Assembly: GCA_032209605.1 (NCBI GenBank)
Contig: JASFXZ010000016.1
Location: forward strand, 10,168,001-10,232,000
Source of the DNA: Mactromeris polynyma
Lineage: Eukaryota; Mollusca; Bivalvia; Venerida; Mactridae
DNA length: 64,000 nucleotides
Direction of reading: 5' to 3'
The position numbers and the translations under genes are program-made. Below the pieces are notes generated by a model. The model searched no databases. It was not told the origin of the DNA and saw only the letters and a program-made list of their open reading frames with translations. Every line of letters begins with the position of its first letter. The stretch's first letter is position 1. Shown in pieces: positions 35,073 through 48,329 of this stretch.

Positions 35073-36447
35073 CAGGGGTTCCACTAGTCTCCAAAAGTCA
35101 AGGGTCACTGACCCTTGGGCCTGAAATTTGGAGGGTCATTTTCAAAACTTCAGGGGTCATCCATTTTTACGATGTTTATGGATCGAATGCTCAACATGTT
35201 TTGTATATACTGATTGTCTGTGCTATTTATATGTGCTATGCAACCAACAGCATGTATGTACCAAGTCTGTTAATAAAATATACATGTGAGGTCATCATTA
35301 AAAAAATATTGATTTTTGCATAACCATATCCATAAAAATATAGAACAGGTACAATATAAACAATAACGGTGGGTACACAACGAACGGCATTTATAAAACT
35401 GATCTGAATTGACTATTATAATATTCATTTCTTGTAAAAGACGGAGCGGGCGACATCATAGACCGTACGGTACGGATTTTATCGTATACTAGACCCGAAA
35501 ACGAAAGCATGGATATTCCCGTTCATCCACTACGCAGGCTAGTTTGCATTGTACAATCGTTAATTCAACTTTATCCTCCGAAGAACGAACATTAAGTGTT
35601 GTATTTCAATTCAAGAAGTACGGGCATAGATCGTAATAATTAAATGTTACTTACCGGGTATTTTTCACAGTTTTATATATGCGTGAGAAAGGCCATTGAT
35701 AACAAAAATAATTCTACACGTGTCTACGATGAAAGACGACCGTCTCCAATTATAACTGTTGTAACAACAAAACTTTCGAACGTCCGTTCACACATTTCAC
35801 GGATCGCTTTGTTTTATCGATCTATGACAGACTAATTAAATGTTACCGTGTATTTTTCGCAGTTTTAATTTTATATATGCGTAAGAAGGGCCCTTGAGAA
35901 CAAATAAATTTTCTACTCGTGTCTACGATGAAAGACAACAGTTTTCTGTCTCCAATTATAACTACCAAAACGTTTGTACTACCGTTCACACCTTTGACGG
36001 GTTGCTTTGGTTTATCGATTTATGACAGACTTTACTCGTTACCTGTATTGTCATCAACACGCGTGCATACATGGTTACAAATACTCGCATAAATGATATC
36101 CTTAACACAGCGTAGCGCTCATTGGTCAACCATCAAATGTCGCTTTACATATATGGTGCGGAAGGCGGAGCTTAAATTTTGACAGCCTGTTGTTTATGTT
36201 ATCGATCGATACTGAATATACTGTTTATACAATTAGAATGTCTGCTGTTCCGACGTCTTGCTGTGATAGAAATGCAATTCTGTGTTATGACTTCATAGGA
36301 TTGAAATTGATGACGCACGGAAGTCAATATATTAAAATTGCCCCGGGTCACGCTGATGCACAGACTGAAATTACTACGGGTCATTTCGGCGTCTTTTTGA
36401 AAACACCCGGGTCAAAACCCGTAGTCCCGGGTCAAATGGAACCCCTG
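35073..36447. mobile_element. hAT-like 1.37-kb element with CAGGGGTTCCA ends
   Basis: CAGGGGTTCCA at the left faces TGGAACCCCTG at the right, with CCCTTA on both outer sides (35067-35072, 36448-36453) as a 6-bp target duplication. GGGTCA words recur near both ends. The same end motif is in the two smaller copies at 33.6-34.2 kb. CAGGG-type ends are usual for hAT elements; no transposase is present. It contains a diverged duplication (35638-36032). Confidence 0.7.
35638..36032. repeat. Two-copy direct duplication inside the hAT-like element
   Basis: Copies at 35638-35835 and 35835-36032 share AATTAAATGTTAC starts, CGTGTCTACGATGAAAGAC and TCTATGACAGACT/TTTATGACAGACT ends. Clearly diverged, so old. 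Confidence 0.8.
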
Positions 36448-36847
36448 CCCTTACATATGACATCAGGCCAAACAAATATATATATTTCCTTTAATCCCAC
36501 TGACCCTTATATTTTACCCCCCCCCACACCAATTATTTTATAGCAAAACAGATTAAAGCCGAATTTATACTTGTCTCTGCACTCCCTATACATGCATGAC
36601 AAAAAAGGATTAAAAAGAGATCCCTAATTTGAGTTTGACCTGTTTTTCAGATTATTACAAGAAACAGACTTACAATATTTATTTTTCTAGGCCTAATAAT
36701 AAATAACATTTATTTGCATTATACTGATTGGCCTTGCTTGTAATTCAAATCCCAATTTGGTGTGATTCAAGTATTAATTAAGAATGGATATTAGATGGCA
36801 ATGTACCATTTTGAGTTTACTATTGGGCAACATATATTACAAGACCA

Positions 36848-37896
36848 CTGATATTTCCCTTCCTGTGTTCCCTCCCAATTTACCAGACCACTGATATTTT
36901 CCTTCCTGTGTTCCCTCTCATTTTACCAGACCTGATATTTTCCTTCCTGTGTTCGCTCTCATTTTACCAGACCACTGATATTTCCCTTCCTGTATTCCCT
37001 CCCATTTTACCAGACCACTGATATTTCTCTTCCTGTGTTCCCTCTCATTTTACCTGACCTCTGATATTTCCCTTCCTGTGTTCCCTCTCATTTTACCAGA
37101 CCACTGATATTTTCCTTCCTGTATTCCCTCCCATTTTACCTGACCACTGATATTTCCCTTCCTGTGTTCCCTCTCATTTTACCAGACCACTGATATTTTC
37201 CTTTCTGTATTCCCTCCCATTTTACCTGACCACTGATATTTTCCTTCCTGTGTTCCCTCTCATTTTACCAGACCACTGATATTTCCCTTCCTGTGTTCCC
37301 TCTCATTTTACCAGACCACTGATATTTCCCTTCCTGTATTCCCTCCCATTTTACCAGACCACTGATATTTCCCTTCCTGTGTTCCCTCCCATTTTACCAG
37401 ACCACTGATATTTCCCTTCCTGTATTCCCTCCCATTTTACCAGACCACTGATATTTTCCTTTCTGTATTCCCTCCCATTTTACCAGACCACTGATATTTT
37501 CCTTCCTGTGTTCCCTCTCATTTTACCAGACCACTGATATTTCCCTTCCTGTGTTCCCTCTCATTTTACCAGACCACTGATATTTCCCTTCCTGTGTTCC
37601 CTCCCATTTTACCAGACCACTGATATTTCCCTTCCTGTATTCCCTCCCATTTTACCTGACCACTGATATTTTCCTTTCTGTATTCCCTCCCATTTTACCA
37701 GACCTCTGATATTTCCCTTCCTGTGTTCCCTCTCATTTTACCAGACCACTGATATTTCCCTTCCTGTATTCCCTCCCATTTTACCTGACCACTGATATTT
37801 TCCTTTCTGTATTCCCTCCCATTTTACCAGACCTCTGATATTTCCCTTCCTGTGTTCCCTCTCATTTTACCTGTCCACTGATATTTCCCTTCCTGT
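36848..37896. repeat. 43-bp minisatellite, about 24 copies
   Basis: Units contain CCACTGATATTTCCCTTCCT and GTGTTCCCTCTCATTTTACC. Strongly pyrimidine-rich on the plus strand. GTATTCCCTCCC and GTGTTCCCTCTC types alternate, showing mixed higher-order copying. In CSRNP intron 1. Confidence 0.94.
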
Positions 37897-38431
37897 ATTT
37901 TGCCAGACTAAGCAAGTCTTTACCAGTACATGTTATGCAGCTTCATGAACAACATAATTGTTTGGTAAACACAATTCATTATGTTTCAACATCTGATATT
38001 TTTGGTTGTATTAATAATTTAATTCTGTTGTAAAAATTTGAATCCTATTCTCGAACAACATTAATCTTAATCTCTAAGAATTTTCTCAGTAAAACTTGAC
38101 ACTTCTTGCCTGTAATGTAACTAATATTTCTTTTATTTTCTGAAACGCGGGTGTCTTCAACTATAAGGAAATAAATACTGCTTGTCATTGAGGAGTGGGA
38201 AAATCGATAGGAACACCGAACAGAATCTGGAGGATTCTTAGGAATTTTCTTGTGTTTTGTAGAATGCCTTATTTAGTTATATAATATTTGTGTATGACTC
38301 ATAAAGCTGTACTGGATTGTAATTATGGTTAGAGATGGTATTTTTGACCTGGTTTAATTGGGAAAATATTAATTTTTCTCCCTATTTCTCCCTACTTCAT
38401 TTTTGCTGCCATTAAATTTGTCGGATTGTTT

Positions 38432-41400
38432 CTTTTGCTCATTGGTATTAACCACTTTTCTCTTGCTCATTTGTATTAAACCACCTTTCTCTTGCTCATT
38501 TGTATTATACCATCTTTCTCTTGCTCTTTGGTATTTAACCACTTTTCTCTTGCTCATTTGTATTATGCCATCTTTCTCTTGCTCATAATCATTGGTATTT
38601 AACCACCATTCTCTTGCTCTTTAGTATTTAACCACCATTATCTTGCTCATTGGTATTTAACCAACTTTCTCTTGCTCATTTATATTTAACCACCTTTCTC
38701 TTGCTCTTTAGTTTTTAACCACCATTATCTTGCTCATTGGTATTAAATCACCTTTCTCTTGCCCTTCAGTATTAAACCACCATTCTCTTGCTCATTTGTA
38801 TTAAACCACATTTCTCTTGATCATTTGTGTTTAACCACCTTTCTCTTTCTCATTTGTGTTTAACCACCTTTCTCTTTCTCAATTGTATTTAACCACCATT
38901 CTCTTTCTCAATTGTATTTAACCACCATTCTCTTGCTCAATTGTATTTAACCACCATTCTCTTTCCCAATTGTATTTAACCACCATTCTCTTTCTCAATT
39001 GTATTTAACCACCATTCTCTTGCTCAATTGTATTTAACCACCATTCTCTTTCTCAATTGTATTTAACCACCACTCTCTTTCTCAATTGTATTTAACCACC
39101 ACTCTCTTTCTCAATTGTATTTAACCACCATTTTTTGTTCAATTGTATTTAACCACCATTTTTTGCTCAATTGTATTTAACAACCATTCTCTTTCCCAAT
39201 TGTATTTAACCACCATTCTCTTGTTCAATTGTATTTAACCACCATTCTCTTGCTCAATTGTATTTAACCACCATTCTCTTTCCCAATTGTATTTAACCAC
39301 CATTCTCTTTCTCAATTGTATTTAACCACCACTCTCTTTCTCAATTGTATTTAACCAACACTCTCTTTCTCAATTGTATTAAACCACCACTCTCTTTCTC
39401 AATTGTATTTAACCAACACTCTCTTTCTCAATTGTATTTAACCACCACTCTCTTTCTCAATTGTATTTAACCACCATTCTCTTTCCCAATTGTATTTAAC
39501 CACCATTCTCTTTCTCAATTGTATTTAACCACCATTCTCTTTCTCAATTGTATTTAACCACCATTCTCTTTCTCAATTGTATTTAACCACCATTCTCTTT
39601 CTCAATTGTATTTAACCACCATTTTTTGCTCAATTGTATTTAACCAACATTCTCTTTCTCAATTGTATTTAACCACCATTCTCTTGCTCAATTGTATTTA
39701 ACCAACATTCTCTTTCTCAATTGTATTTAACCAACATTCTCTTTCTCAATTGTATTTAACCACCATTCTCTTGTTCAATTGTATTTAACCACCACTCTCT
39801 TTCCCAATTGTATTTAACCACCATTCTCTTTCTCAATTGTATTTAACCACCATTCTCTTGTTCAATTGTATTTAACCAACACTCTCTTTCTCAATTTTAT
39901 TTAACCACCATTCTCTTTCTCAATTGTATTTAACCACCACTCTCTTTCTCAATTGTATTTAACCAACACTCTCTTTCTCAATTGTATTTAACCACCATTC
40001 TCTTTCTCAATTGTATTTAACCACCATTTTTTGCTCAATTGTATTTAACCAACATTCTCTTTCTCAATTGTATTTAACCACCATTCTCTTGTTCAATTGT
40101 ATTTAACCACCATTCTCTTTCCCAATTGCATTTAACCACCACTCTCTTTCTCAATTGTATTTAACCACCATTCTCTTTCTCAATTGTATTTAACCACCAT
40201 TTTTTGCTCAATTGTATTTAACCACCATTCTCTTTCCCAATTGTATTTAACCACCATTTTTTGTTCAATTGTATTTAACCACCATTTTTTGCTCAATTGT
40301 ATTTAACCACCATTTTTTGTTCAATTGTATTTAACCACCATTTTTTGTTCAATTGTATTTAACCACCATTTTTTGCTCAATTGTATTTAACAACCATTCT
40401 CTTGTTCAATTGTATTTAACCACCATTCTCTTGCTCAATTGTATTTAACCACCATTCTCTTTCCCAATTGTATTTAACCACCATTCTCTTTCTCAATTGT
40501 ATTTAACCACCACTCTCTTTCTCCATTGTATTTAACCAACACTCTCTTTCTCAATTGTATTTAACCAACACTCTCTTTCTCAATTGTATTTAACCACCAC
40601 TCTCTTTCTCAATTGTATTTAACCAACACTCTCTTTCTCAATTGTATTTAACCACCATTCTCTTTCTCAATTGTATTTAACCACCATTCTCTTTCTCAAT
40701 TGTATTTAACCACCATTCTCTTTCTCAATTGTATTTAACCACCATTCTCTTTCTCAATTGTATTTAACCACCATTCTCTTTCTCAATTGTATTTAACCAA
40801 CATTCTCTTTCTCAATTGTATTTAACCACCACTCTCTTTCTCAATTGTATTTAACCAACATTCTCTTTCTCAATTGTATTTAACCAACATTCTCTTTCTC
40901 AATTGTATTTAACCACCATTTTTTGCTCAATTGTATTTAACCAACATTCTCTTTCTCAATTGTATTTAACCACCATTCTCTTTCTCAATTGTATTTAACC
41001 ACCATTCTCTTGTTCAATTGTATTTAACCACCATTCTCTTTCCCAATTGTATTTAACCACCACTCTTTCTCAATTGTATTTAACCACCATTTTTTGTTCA
41101 ATTGTATTTAACCACCATTTTTTGCTCAATTGTATTTAACCACCATTCTCTTTCCCAATTGTATTTAACCACCATTTTTTGTTCAATTGTATTTAACCAC
41201 CATTTTTTGCTCAATTGTATTTAACCACCATTTTTTGTTCAATTGTATTTAACCACCATTTTTTGTTCAATTGTATTTAACCACCATTTTTTGCTCAATT
41301 GTATTTAACAACCATTCTCTTGTTCAATTGTATTTAACCACCATTCTCTTGCTCAATTGTATTTAACCACCATTCTCTTTCCCAATTGTATTTAACCACC

Positions 41401-43147
41401 ATTCTCTTTCTCAATTGTATTTAACCACCATTCTCTTTCTCAATTGTATTTAACCACCATTTTTTGCTCAATTGTATTTAACCAACATTTTTTGTTCAAT
41501 TGTATTTAACCACCATTCTCTTTCTCAATTGTATTTAACCACCTTTCTCTTTCTCATTTGTATTTAACCACCATTCTCTTTCTCAATTGTATTTAACCAA
41601 AGTTCTCTTGTTCAATTTGCATTATACAACACTCTCTTGTTCAATTGTATTTAACCAACGCTCTCTTGTTCAATTGTATTTAACCACCATTCTCTTGTTC
41701 AATTTGCATTATACAACAATCTCTTGTTCAATTGTATTTAACCACCATTCTCTTTCCCAATTGTATTTAACCACCTTTCTCTTTCTCAATTGTATTTAAC
41801 CACCATTCTCTTTCTCAATTGTATTTAACCACCATTCTCTTTCCCAATTGTATTTAACCACCTTTCTCTTTCTCAATTGTATTTAACCACCATTCTCTTT
41901 CTCAATTGTATTTAACCACCATTCTCTTTCCCAATTGTATTTAACCACCTTTCTCTTTCTCAATTGTATTTTAACCACCATTCTCTTTCTCAATTGTATT
42001 TAACCACCATTCTCTTGTTCAATTGTATTTAACCACCATTCTCTTTCTCAATTGTATTTAACCACCATTCTCTTGTTCAATTGTATTTAACCAACACTCT
42101 CTTTCTCAATTGTATTTAACCACCACTCTCTTGCTCAATTGTATTTAACCAACACTCTCTTTCTCAATTGTATTTAACCACCATTCTCTTTCTCAATTGT
42201 ATTTAACCACCACTCTCTTTCTCAATTGTATTTAACCAACACTCTCTTTCTCAATTGTATTTAACCAACACTCTCTTTCTCAATTGTATTAAACCACCAT
42301 TCTCTTTCCCAATTGTATTTAACCACCATTCTCTTTCTCAATTGTATTTAACCACCACTCTCTTTCTCAATTGTATTTAACCACCACTCTCTTTCTCAAT
42401 TGTATTTAACCACCATTCTCTTTCTCAATTGTATTTAACCACCACTCTCTTTCTCAATTGTATTTAACCACCATTCTCTTTCTCAATTGTATTTAACCAA
42501 CACTCTCTTTCTCAATTGTATTTAACCACCATTCTCTTGCTCAATTGTATTTAACCACCATTCTCTTTCCCAATTGTATTTAACCACCATTCTCTTTCTC
42601 AATTGTATTTAACCACCACTCTCTTTCCCAATTGTATTTAACCACCACTCTCTTGCTCAATTGTATTTAACCACCATTCTCTTTCTCAATTGTATTTAAC
42701 CACCATTCTCTTTCTCAATTGTATTTAACCACCATTCTCTTTCTCAATTGTATTTAACCACCATTCTCTTTCTCAATTGTATTTAACCACCACTCTCTTT
42801 CTCAATTGTATTTAACCACCATTCTCTTTCTCAATTGTATTTAACCACCACTCTCTTTCTCAATTGTATTTAACCAACACTCTCTTTCTCAATTGTATTT
42901 AACCACCTTTCTCTTTCTCAATTGTATTTAACCACCTTTCTCTTTCTCAATTGTATTTAACCACCATTCTCTTTCTCAATTGTATTTAACCACCATTCTC
43001 TTTCCCAATTGTATTTAACCACCATTCTCTTGTTCAATTGTATTTCTCAATTGTATTTAACCACCATTCTCTTTCTCAATTGTATTTCTCAATTGTATTT
43101 AACCACCATTCTCTTGTTTAATTGTATTTAACCAAAGTTCTCTTGCT
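38432..43147. repeat. 29-bp satellite-like array, about 160 copies, with higher-order blocks
   Basis: Units are CAATTGTATTTAACCACCAT plus a variable TCTCTTTCT, TCTCTTGTT, TCTCTTGCT or TTTTTGCT end (27-29 bp). The left 450 bp are more diverged (TTGCTCATTTGTATTAAACC). A rare TTTAACAACCATTCTC variant recurs at about 39180, 40390 and 41308; the last two share a long flanking order of variants about 918 bp apart. CAATTG palindromes occur in every unit. In CSRNP intron 1. Confidence 0.95.
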
Positions 43148-43159
43148 TATTCTAATAGA

Positions 43160-44378
43160 CCACTGAAAATGGCAAGCGAAGACAGGATGAAGATGCTTAT
43201 AAACTCTTCCAAGAAATGTGGAATTTTAGACTTTTCTAACTCTAAGAGTAAGATACTTATAAACCATAAAATCATCTTTTCATGTTTTCTTCATCAGACA
43301 TTTTTGTATTTACGGTAATTATGCTTGTGTCTAAATTCATTCAGTGATGTCATTCAGCACAAAAGTTTGCCATTTGGCATTAAGATCTTTGGTTAGCAGC
43401 TCGGTGACGTAATAGCGCACATGAAAGCTTTCTTTAGGCAGAATCTGTTCAAAAATTTATCTTGCAATTGCCCTCAAGTGTTACGGCTAAAATTAATGAT
43501 AATATTTGAGACTGAATAATAAAAATAATGTGTTTTGTTTTTGGTACTACATTTATGTAGAATGTTAATTTATTGTATTTGATTTGTATGATTTGATTAA
43601 ATTTGTTTGTGCAAGTTTAATTTGATACAATATTTTCAAGCACTGTGAGTGAACTGTCCAAACTCATGGCTGCAAGCTCCGAAATGTACACAGACAAGTC
43701 AATTTTTATGCTGTCCTAGATTAAAGATTTATTGTTTAGGATATTTTGATGAATTCAATTTCCAAACAGTTTCTGTTTTGTAAAGATTGTCAGGTATCAT
43801 GATCTCTTTATCAATATTTGATTGTATTATGTAATTATTTAACAATTCAGTTGACTTTGAATGAAACTCTACATGTATTTGCTGTAAACAAAATGTCGCT
43901 AAATATATTGATGTTCTAGCGTCTCTCTCCACATACTGTAAGGATGTTCAGAGATATGGTGAGATTATCTGTGCAGATCAATAATGTCATTCAGCCCGTG
44001 TGTGTCTCGTATGATTTGCCTCGATCTCACAGCATTTTATTGAACTATCTCCGAAGACTAGGCCCTGATAACATATGGGAATGTACAAATACCAGTTTTC
44101 CGCTTTGTTTTGATTTGTAAGAGTTAAACATATTTATCTCTGTCTTTGTCTTGATTAGAAATTTATGAAGAAATTATCTTTAAGAAATGTCGTTTGGAAA
44201 TATCACTTCTGGAATGTCACTTAGCAAATGTTTTTAAAAAAATGTCATTTAATTGATGCTGCAAATAAAATGTCTTAAATAAATTTAATTATTAGCAACC
44301 ATCGCTAGCTTAAAAAATCCCCAAAACCATTTTTTGTGAAGAAAAATGTCAAAATCAGGTCAATGAACCGAGTGTGGT
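43160..44378. other. Unique intronic sequence
   Basis: AT-rich sequence in CSRNP intron 1 with several short frames but no family features or splice pairs that fit the gene. Confidence 0.5.
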
Positions 44379-44391
44379 ATAGAAATTTAGA

Positions 44392-44664
44392 GAGCCGCGG
44401 CCGTGGTCCATTGGTTAGTGCGCTGGATTTGTTACCCGGCGATCTGGGTTCGATTCCCGGTCGCGGCAGGTCATACCCTTCCATGAAAATTTGACAAAAA
44501 TGTCGATTTTCCTCCTCATGTGGAGAAGTTGCCGGCTCCTTGTGGAAGGATAAGTTAGTACTGGTAAGAATTCAGTCCAGGAAAAACTGGTTAGGTGAAC
44601 CGGCCGCCGTATATAACTGAAATATCGTTGAGAAAGGGCGTTAAACCCGATGAAACAAACAAAC
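44392..44664 (+). mobile_element. tRNA-derived SINE, copy 2
   Basis: The same family as 15328-15597. The tRNA-like head at 44394-44468 has a TGT anticodon-like triplet and B box GGTTCGATTCC; body and GGCGTTAAACCCGATGAAAC tail follow, ending in an AAACAAAC run. A 13-bp target duplication ATAGAAATTTAGA (44379-44391, 44665-44677) flanks it. Confidence 0.93.
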
Positions 44665-44852
44665 ATAGAAATTTAGAAAATAGATTTTATCATTATACAA
44701 TTGTGTAGTTATTGTGGTAGATTTGAAATGAAAAGTTATCTCAGTCTACTTCAGTGTGAAAAATTTGCTGGAGTTTCATGAATCAGTTTGAAATCATATA
44801 CAGATGTCTTAATTTTGCACAGTTATCAATATATTTTTGTAATGGGGCTTAA

Positions 44853-45078
44853 ACGGCTAAGGTCAGGTTGTGACCCTTCAAGCTATAAGGGTGGTGGAAT
44901 TTAGACCCCCGGTCCCCCTTCTACCATAGGCGGGCACCTGGGTAGAATCACCGACCGCTTCTAAGCCAGCTGGATATCTTCATCACATACAAATTCTAAA
45001 TCGAAGGTGGTAGTCAAACTTGCAATAGCGAGGGGCAAGTGATGAACTCGGCAACCATATCTGCTCGGCCATGGTGGT
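44853..45078 (-). mobile_element. Possible tRNA-headed SINE, minus strand
   Basis: On the minus strand CATGGCCGAGCAGATATGG resembles a Leu/Ser-type A box and AAGTTTGACTACC a decayed B box, followed by about 150 bp of body. No target duplication found; call is tentative. Confidence 0.4.
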
Positions 45079-45330
45079 CCTTAGCAACATTTATTATTAA
45101 ATCATTAGCCAGATTGATGGTTGTGAAAATTGTGATATTTGTTGATTTCTAATTAAAAGTCAGTTAAGGTTATATAAAAACTTACATCCTTGTTGTATCA
45201 TGCATGTATATGTAGATAAGATTGTTTTTGCTCTACCCATGTTGTTTAAACATTGGAGCAAAATTTGAATATTATAAACACCGAAAGCACATTTTTTTGT
45301 TGTGGTTAAACTGTACATAGATTTGTTTTA

Positions 45331-45362
45331 CCCCCTCCCCCCCCCCCCCCCCCCCCCCCCTC
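45331..45362. repeat. Poly-C tract
   Basis: About 30 nearly uninterrupted C residues. Length is unreliable in most assemblies. Confidence 0.9.
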
Positions 45363-46410
45363 CATACAGACTGACTTGACACAGTGATTGGTACGATTTA
45401 ACTTACCTCAGGTTTATAGTTGTTGTTATGACCTAAATTTTTCCAATGAATAGGTGTATATATGAATGGATGTATTTGTATAAAAGGTGAACAAAAGAAT
45501 CGGAGAGGTATGTATATACCATCTACTTTTCAATTGCTGGTTTATTGAATAAATATTTAATGGGGCATCAGTTGTTTGACATACAGGAAAACTTAGCAAT
45601 ATTGACAAATTATTAATTATTAACACCTAATCAATCATTCTCTAGGATAACTGTTTAAGTTTATGCTGTGTTATGATAAAAACTTTGTGCCAATGTTTTG
45701 AAGATACTATTATTTAGAGACACAAAAAATCAATTTTAGAAGTCATTTAGCTTGTTCAGAATTAATTTTGAGAATTTATATTGAAATAATTCATGAGAGT
45801 AGACAGAATTTGTTTTTAAGATAAACAACATTTAACCTGTACCTGGTCAGGGGTGTCAATAAGAGCCGGGAGCCGGTAAAATTACCTGGAAACTTGAACA
45901 TCATCACCCGACTACTTTTCTTGTATGGATTATCATAATAAAGGGGAGTTCCCCTAGACTCCCATCTACTTTTGGTGATTTTCCTGCTACTTCAAGAATT
46001 GGTGACACCCTTGTCTGGTTTAAAAAACAACATTAATCTAGTATGTTTAATTCTTTTGGAAAAAAACCTTAAATAAAACCTGTTTGTCTAAAAATTGTTA
46101 AGTAACTAAGACTGTTATTTGAGCCATCATGATCAAGTTTAACTATTAAACTTAAGATTAAATTTACGTCCTCATAATACTTTTGATGTTGTTTTATTTA
46201 AAAATATGCATTAATTATTAAGACCATTTTTATATCATTATGATGTTTGAAGTTAATTGAAAAGGATGTGTTGCATAATTAATGACTTGAATTAAGGGAT
46301 TAATTAAGCCCCTAAGATAATAGGTGACTTGAGTTGTTTGAATCACTAAAAGTCTGAACAACTTGAATGTTGATTCTGTTTGGGCAAATTCCAAACTTAA
46401 AATTTTGTCT

Positions 46411-47050
46411 TTTTATACACCCGTTTGAAAAACGGGACATAATATGGGAGCACCCGCGTGGGCGGGCGGTGTCCACATGTTGTTCGCTCTCTAAGTCAAA
46501 GAGTTTTCATCTGATCTTCACCTTACTTATTGAAAATGTTTGTGTGCATAATATCTGGGCCAAGTTCGATAACCAGGCACTTCGGAATTATGACCCTTGA
46601 ATTGTCCAAAATTGGCAAAATTAGCCTAATGTCTGCTCTCTAAGTCAAATTGGCAAAATTAGCCTTGTCTGCTCTCTAAGTCAAACAGTTTTCATCTGAT
46701 CTTTACCAAACTTATTGAAAATGTTTGTGGGCATAATATCTCGGCCAAGTTCGATAACCAGCCACATCGCCCCAGGCTTTTCGGAATTATGGCCCTTAAA
46801 TTATCCAAAATTGGCCAAATTAGCCTTGTCTGCTCTCTAAGTCAGACAGTTTTCATCTAATTTTTACCAAACTTATTGAAAATGTTTGTGTGCATTATAT
46901 CTCGGCCAAGTTCGATAACCCATCATATCGCTCATGTCACCCGGGAGTTATCACTAGTTGATTTTAGAAATTACCTTAAATTTGTCTTGTTTTTAACTCT
47001 GAGCTTTAACTTATGACGGGCGTATTTTGTGACAGTTTGGCACTCTTGTT
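46411..47050. mobile_element. Dispersed element with TTTTATACACCCG end and internal triplication
   Basis: The left end TTTTATACACCCGTTTGAAA and right part GACGGGCGTATTTTGTGACA are inverted partners (ATACRCCCGT). Three direct copies of a segment with TCTGCTCTCTAAGTCAAA, TTATTGAAAATGTTTGTG and AAGTTCGATAACC follow one another. The end sequence is of a kind I recall as widespread in bivalve genomes. No coding region. Confidence 0.65.
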
Positions 47051-47335
47051 GTGATTATGAATGATGACAGAGAGCACTGAGATTTTAGATGTTATTGATA
47101 GTATGATACATCCAAATACTTTCTAATACTTTAAATACTTTCTGATTAATTAAAATATTTTCATAAATGTTATAATTCTTTCTGATACATTTAAATACTG
47201 CCTGATTTATAATTATACTTTTAGATACAATGTATATTTTTGGTACATCTTTTCTAAAAAAATCTAGATTTTCTTGTTTTAACATTTTATGTTTGTTTCA
47301 GTTTGTCTGTATGTGTATGTTTTGATATTTGAGGC

Positions 47336-48172
47336 AGTACTCTGGTCAGGGGTAGAGGTCCTGGCCTCTGAGGTTGTTCTCTGGTCAGGGGGTAGAGGTC
47401 CTGGCCTCTGAGGTTGTTCTCTGGTCAGGGGTAGAGGTCCTGGCCCCTGAGGTTGTACTCTGGTCAGGGGGTAGAGGTCCTGACCCCTGAGGTTGTATCC
47501 TGGTCAGGGGGTAGAGGTCCTGGCTCCTGAGGTTGTATCCTGGTCAGGGGGTAGAGGTCCTGGCCTCTGAGGTTGTATTCTGGTCAGGGGTAGAGGTCCT
47601 GGCCCCTGAGGTTGTATCCTGGTCAGGGGGTAAATGTCTTGGCCCCTGAGGTTGTATCCTGGTCAGGGGTAGAGGTCTTGGCCCCTGAGGTTGTATCCTG
47701 GTCAGGGGTAGAGGTCTTGGCCCCTGAAGTTGTATCCTGGTCAGGGGGTAGAGGTCTTGGCCCCTGAGGTTGTATCCTGGTCAGGGGTAGAGGTATTGGC
47801 CCCTGAGGATGTACTCTGGTCAGGGGGTAGAGGTCCTGGACCCTGAGGGTGTACTCTGGTCAGGGGTAGAGGTCCTGGCCCCTGAGGTTGTATCCTGGTC
47901 AGGGGTAGAGGTCCTGGCCCCTGAGGTTGTATCCTGGTCAGGGGTAGAGATCCTGACCCCTGAGGATGTACTCTGGTCATGGGGTAGAGGTCCTGCCCCT
48001 GAGGTTGTACTCTTGTCAGGGGTAGAGGTCCTGGCCCCTGAGGTTGTATTCTGGTCAGGGGTAGAGATCCTGACCCCTGAGGATGTACTCTGGTCAGGGG
48101 GTAGAGGTCCTGCCCCTGAGGTTGTACTCTTGTCAGGGGTAGAGGTCTTGGCCCCTCAGGCTGTATCCTGTC
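47336..48172. repeat. 40-bp hairpin-forming minisatellite, likely from a SINE head
   Basis: About 21 copies of TGGTCAGGGGTAGAGGTCCT followed by GGCCCCTGAGGTTGTA. Each unit has complementary arms TCAGGGG/CCCCTGA and can fold. The unit resembles the tRNA-like head of the SINE at 54.79 kb (TGGTCAAGGGGTCTAGTGCC, then TGACTCCTAATCT), and the body of that SINE family follows directly at 48172. Confidence 0.9.
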
Positions 48173-48325
48173 TGTGGTGAGGTTTAACCAGGAACTTCAC
48201 AATTCCTGAATAAGGGGGGTACTGGTTAGTATCCCAGGAAGCAGTCATCTGGAGTGATAAATATATGTTGTTAGAACTTGTTTCACAATCAATGTGACAT
48301 AAATGAGTTTAAACTAAACATTAAA
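48172..48325 (+). mobile_element. SINE body and tail following the 40-bp array
   Basis: GTACTGGTTAGTATCCCAGG, AAGCAGTCATCTGGAGTGAT and GAACTTGTTTCACAATCAAT match 54900-55070 in order. Its tRNA-like head position is taken by the array. Confidence 0.75.
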
Positions 48326-48329
48326 ACTA

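Noticed and set aside
36190..36543. A 117-codon plus-strand frame
   Set aside because: It crosses the right end of the hAT-like element and has no transposase or other family feature.
38432..43147. A CRISPR array
   Set aside because: The units are contiguous tandem copies with no unique spacers, in an animal genome.
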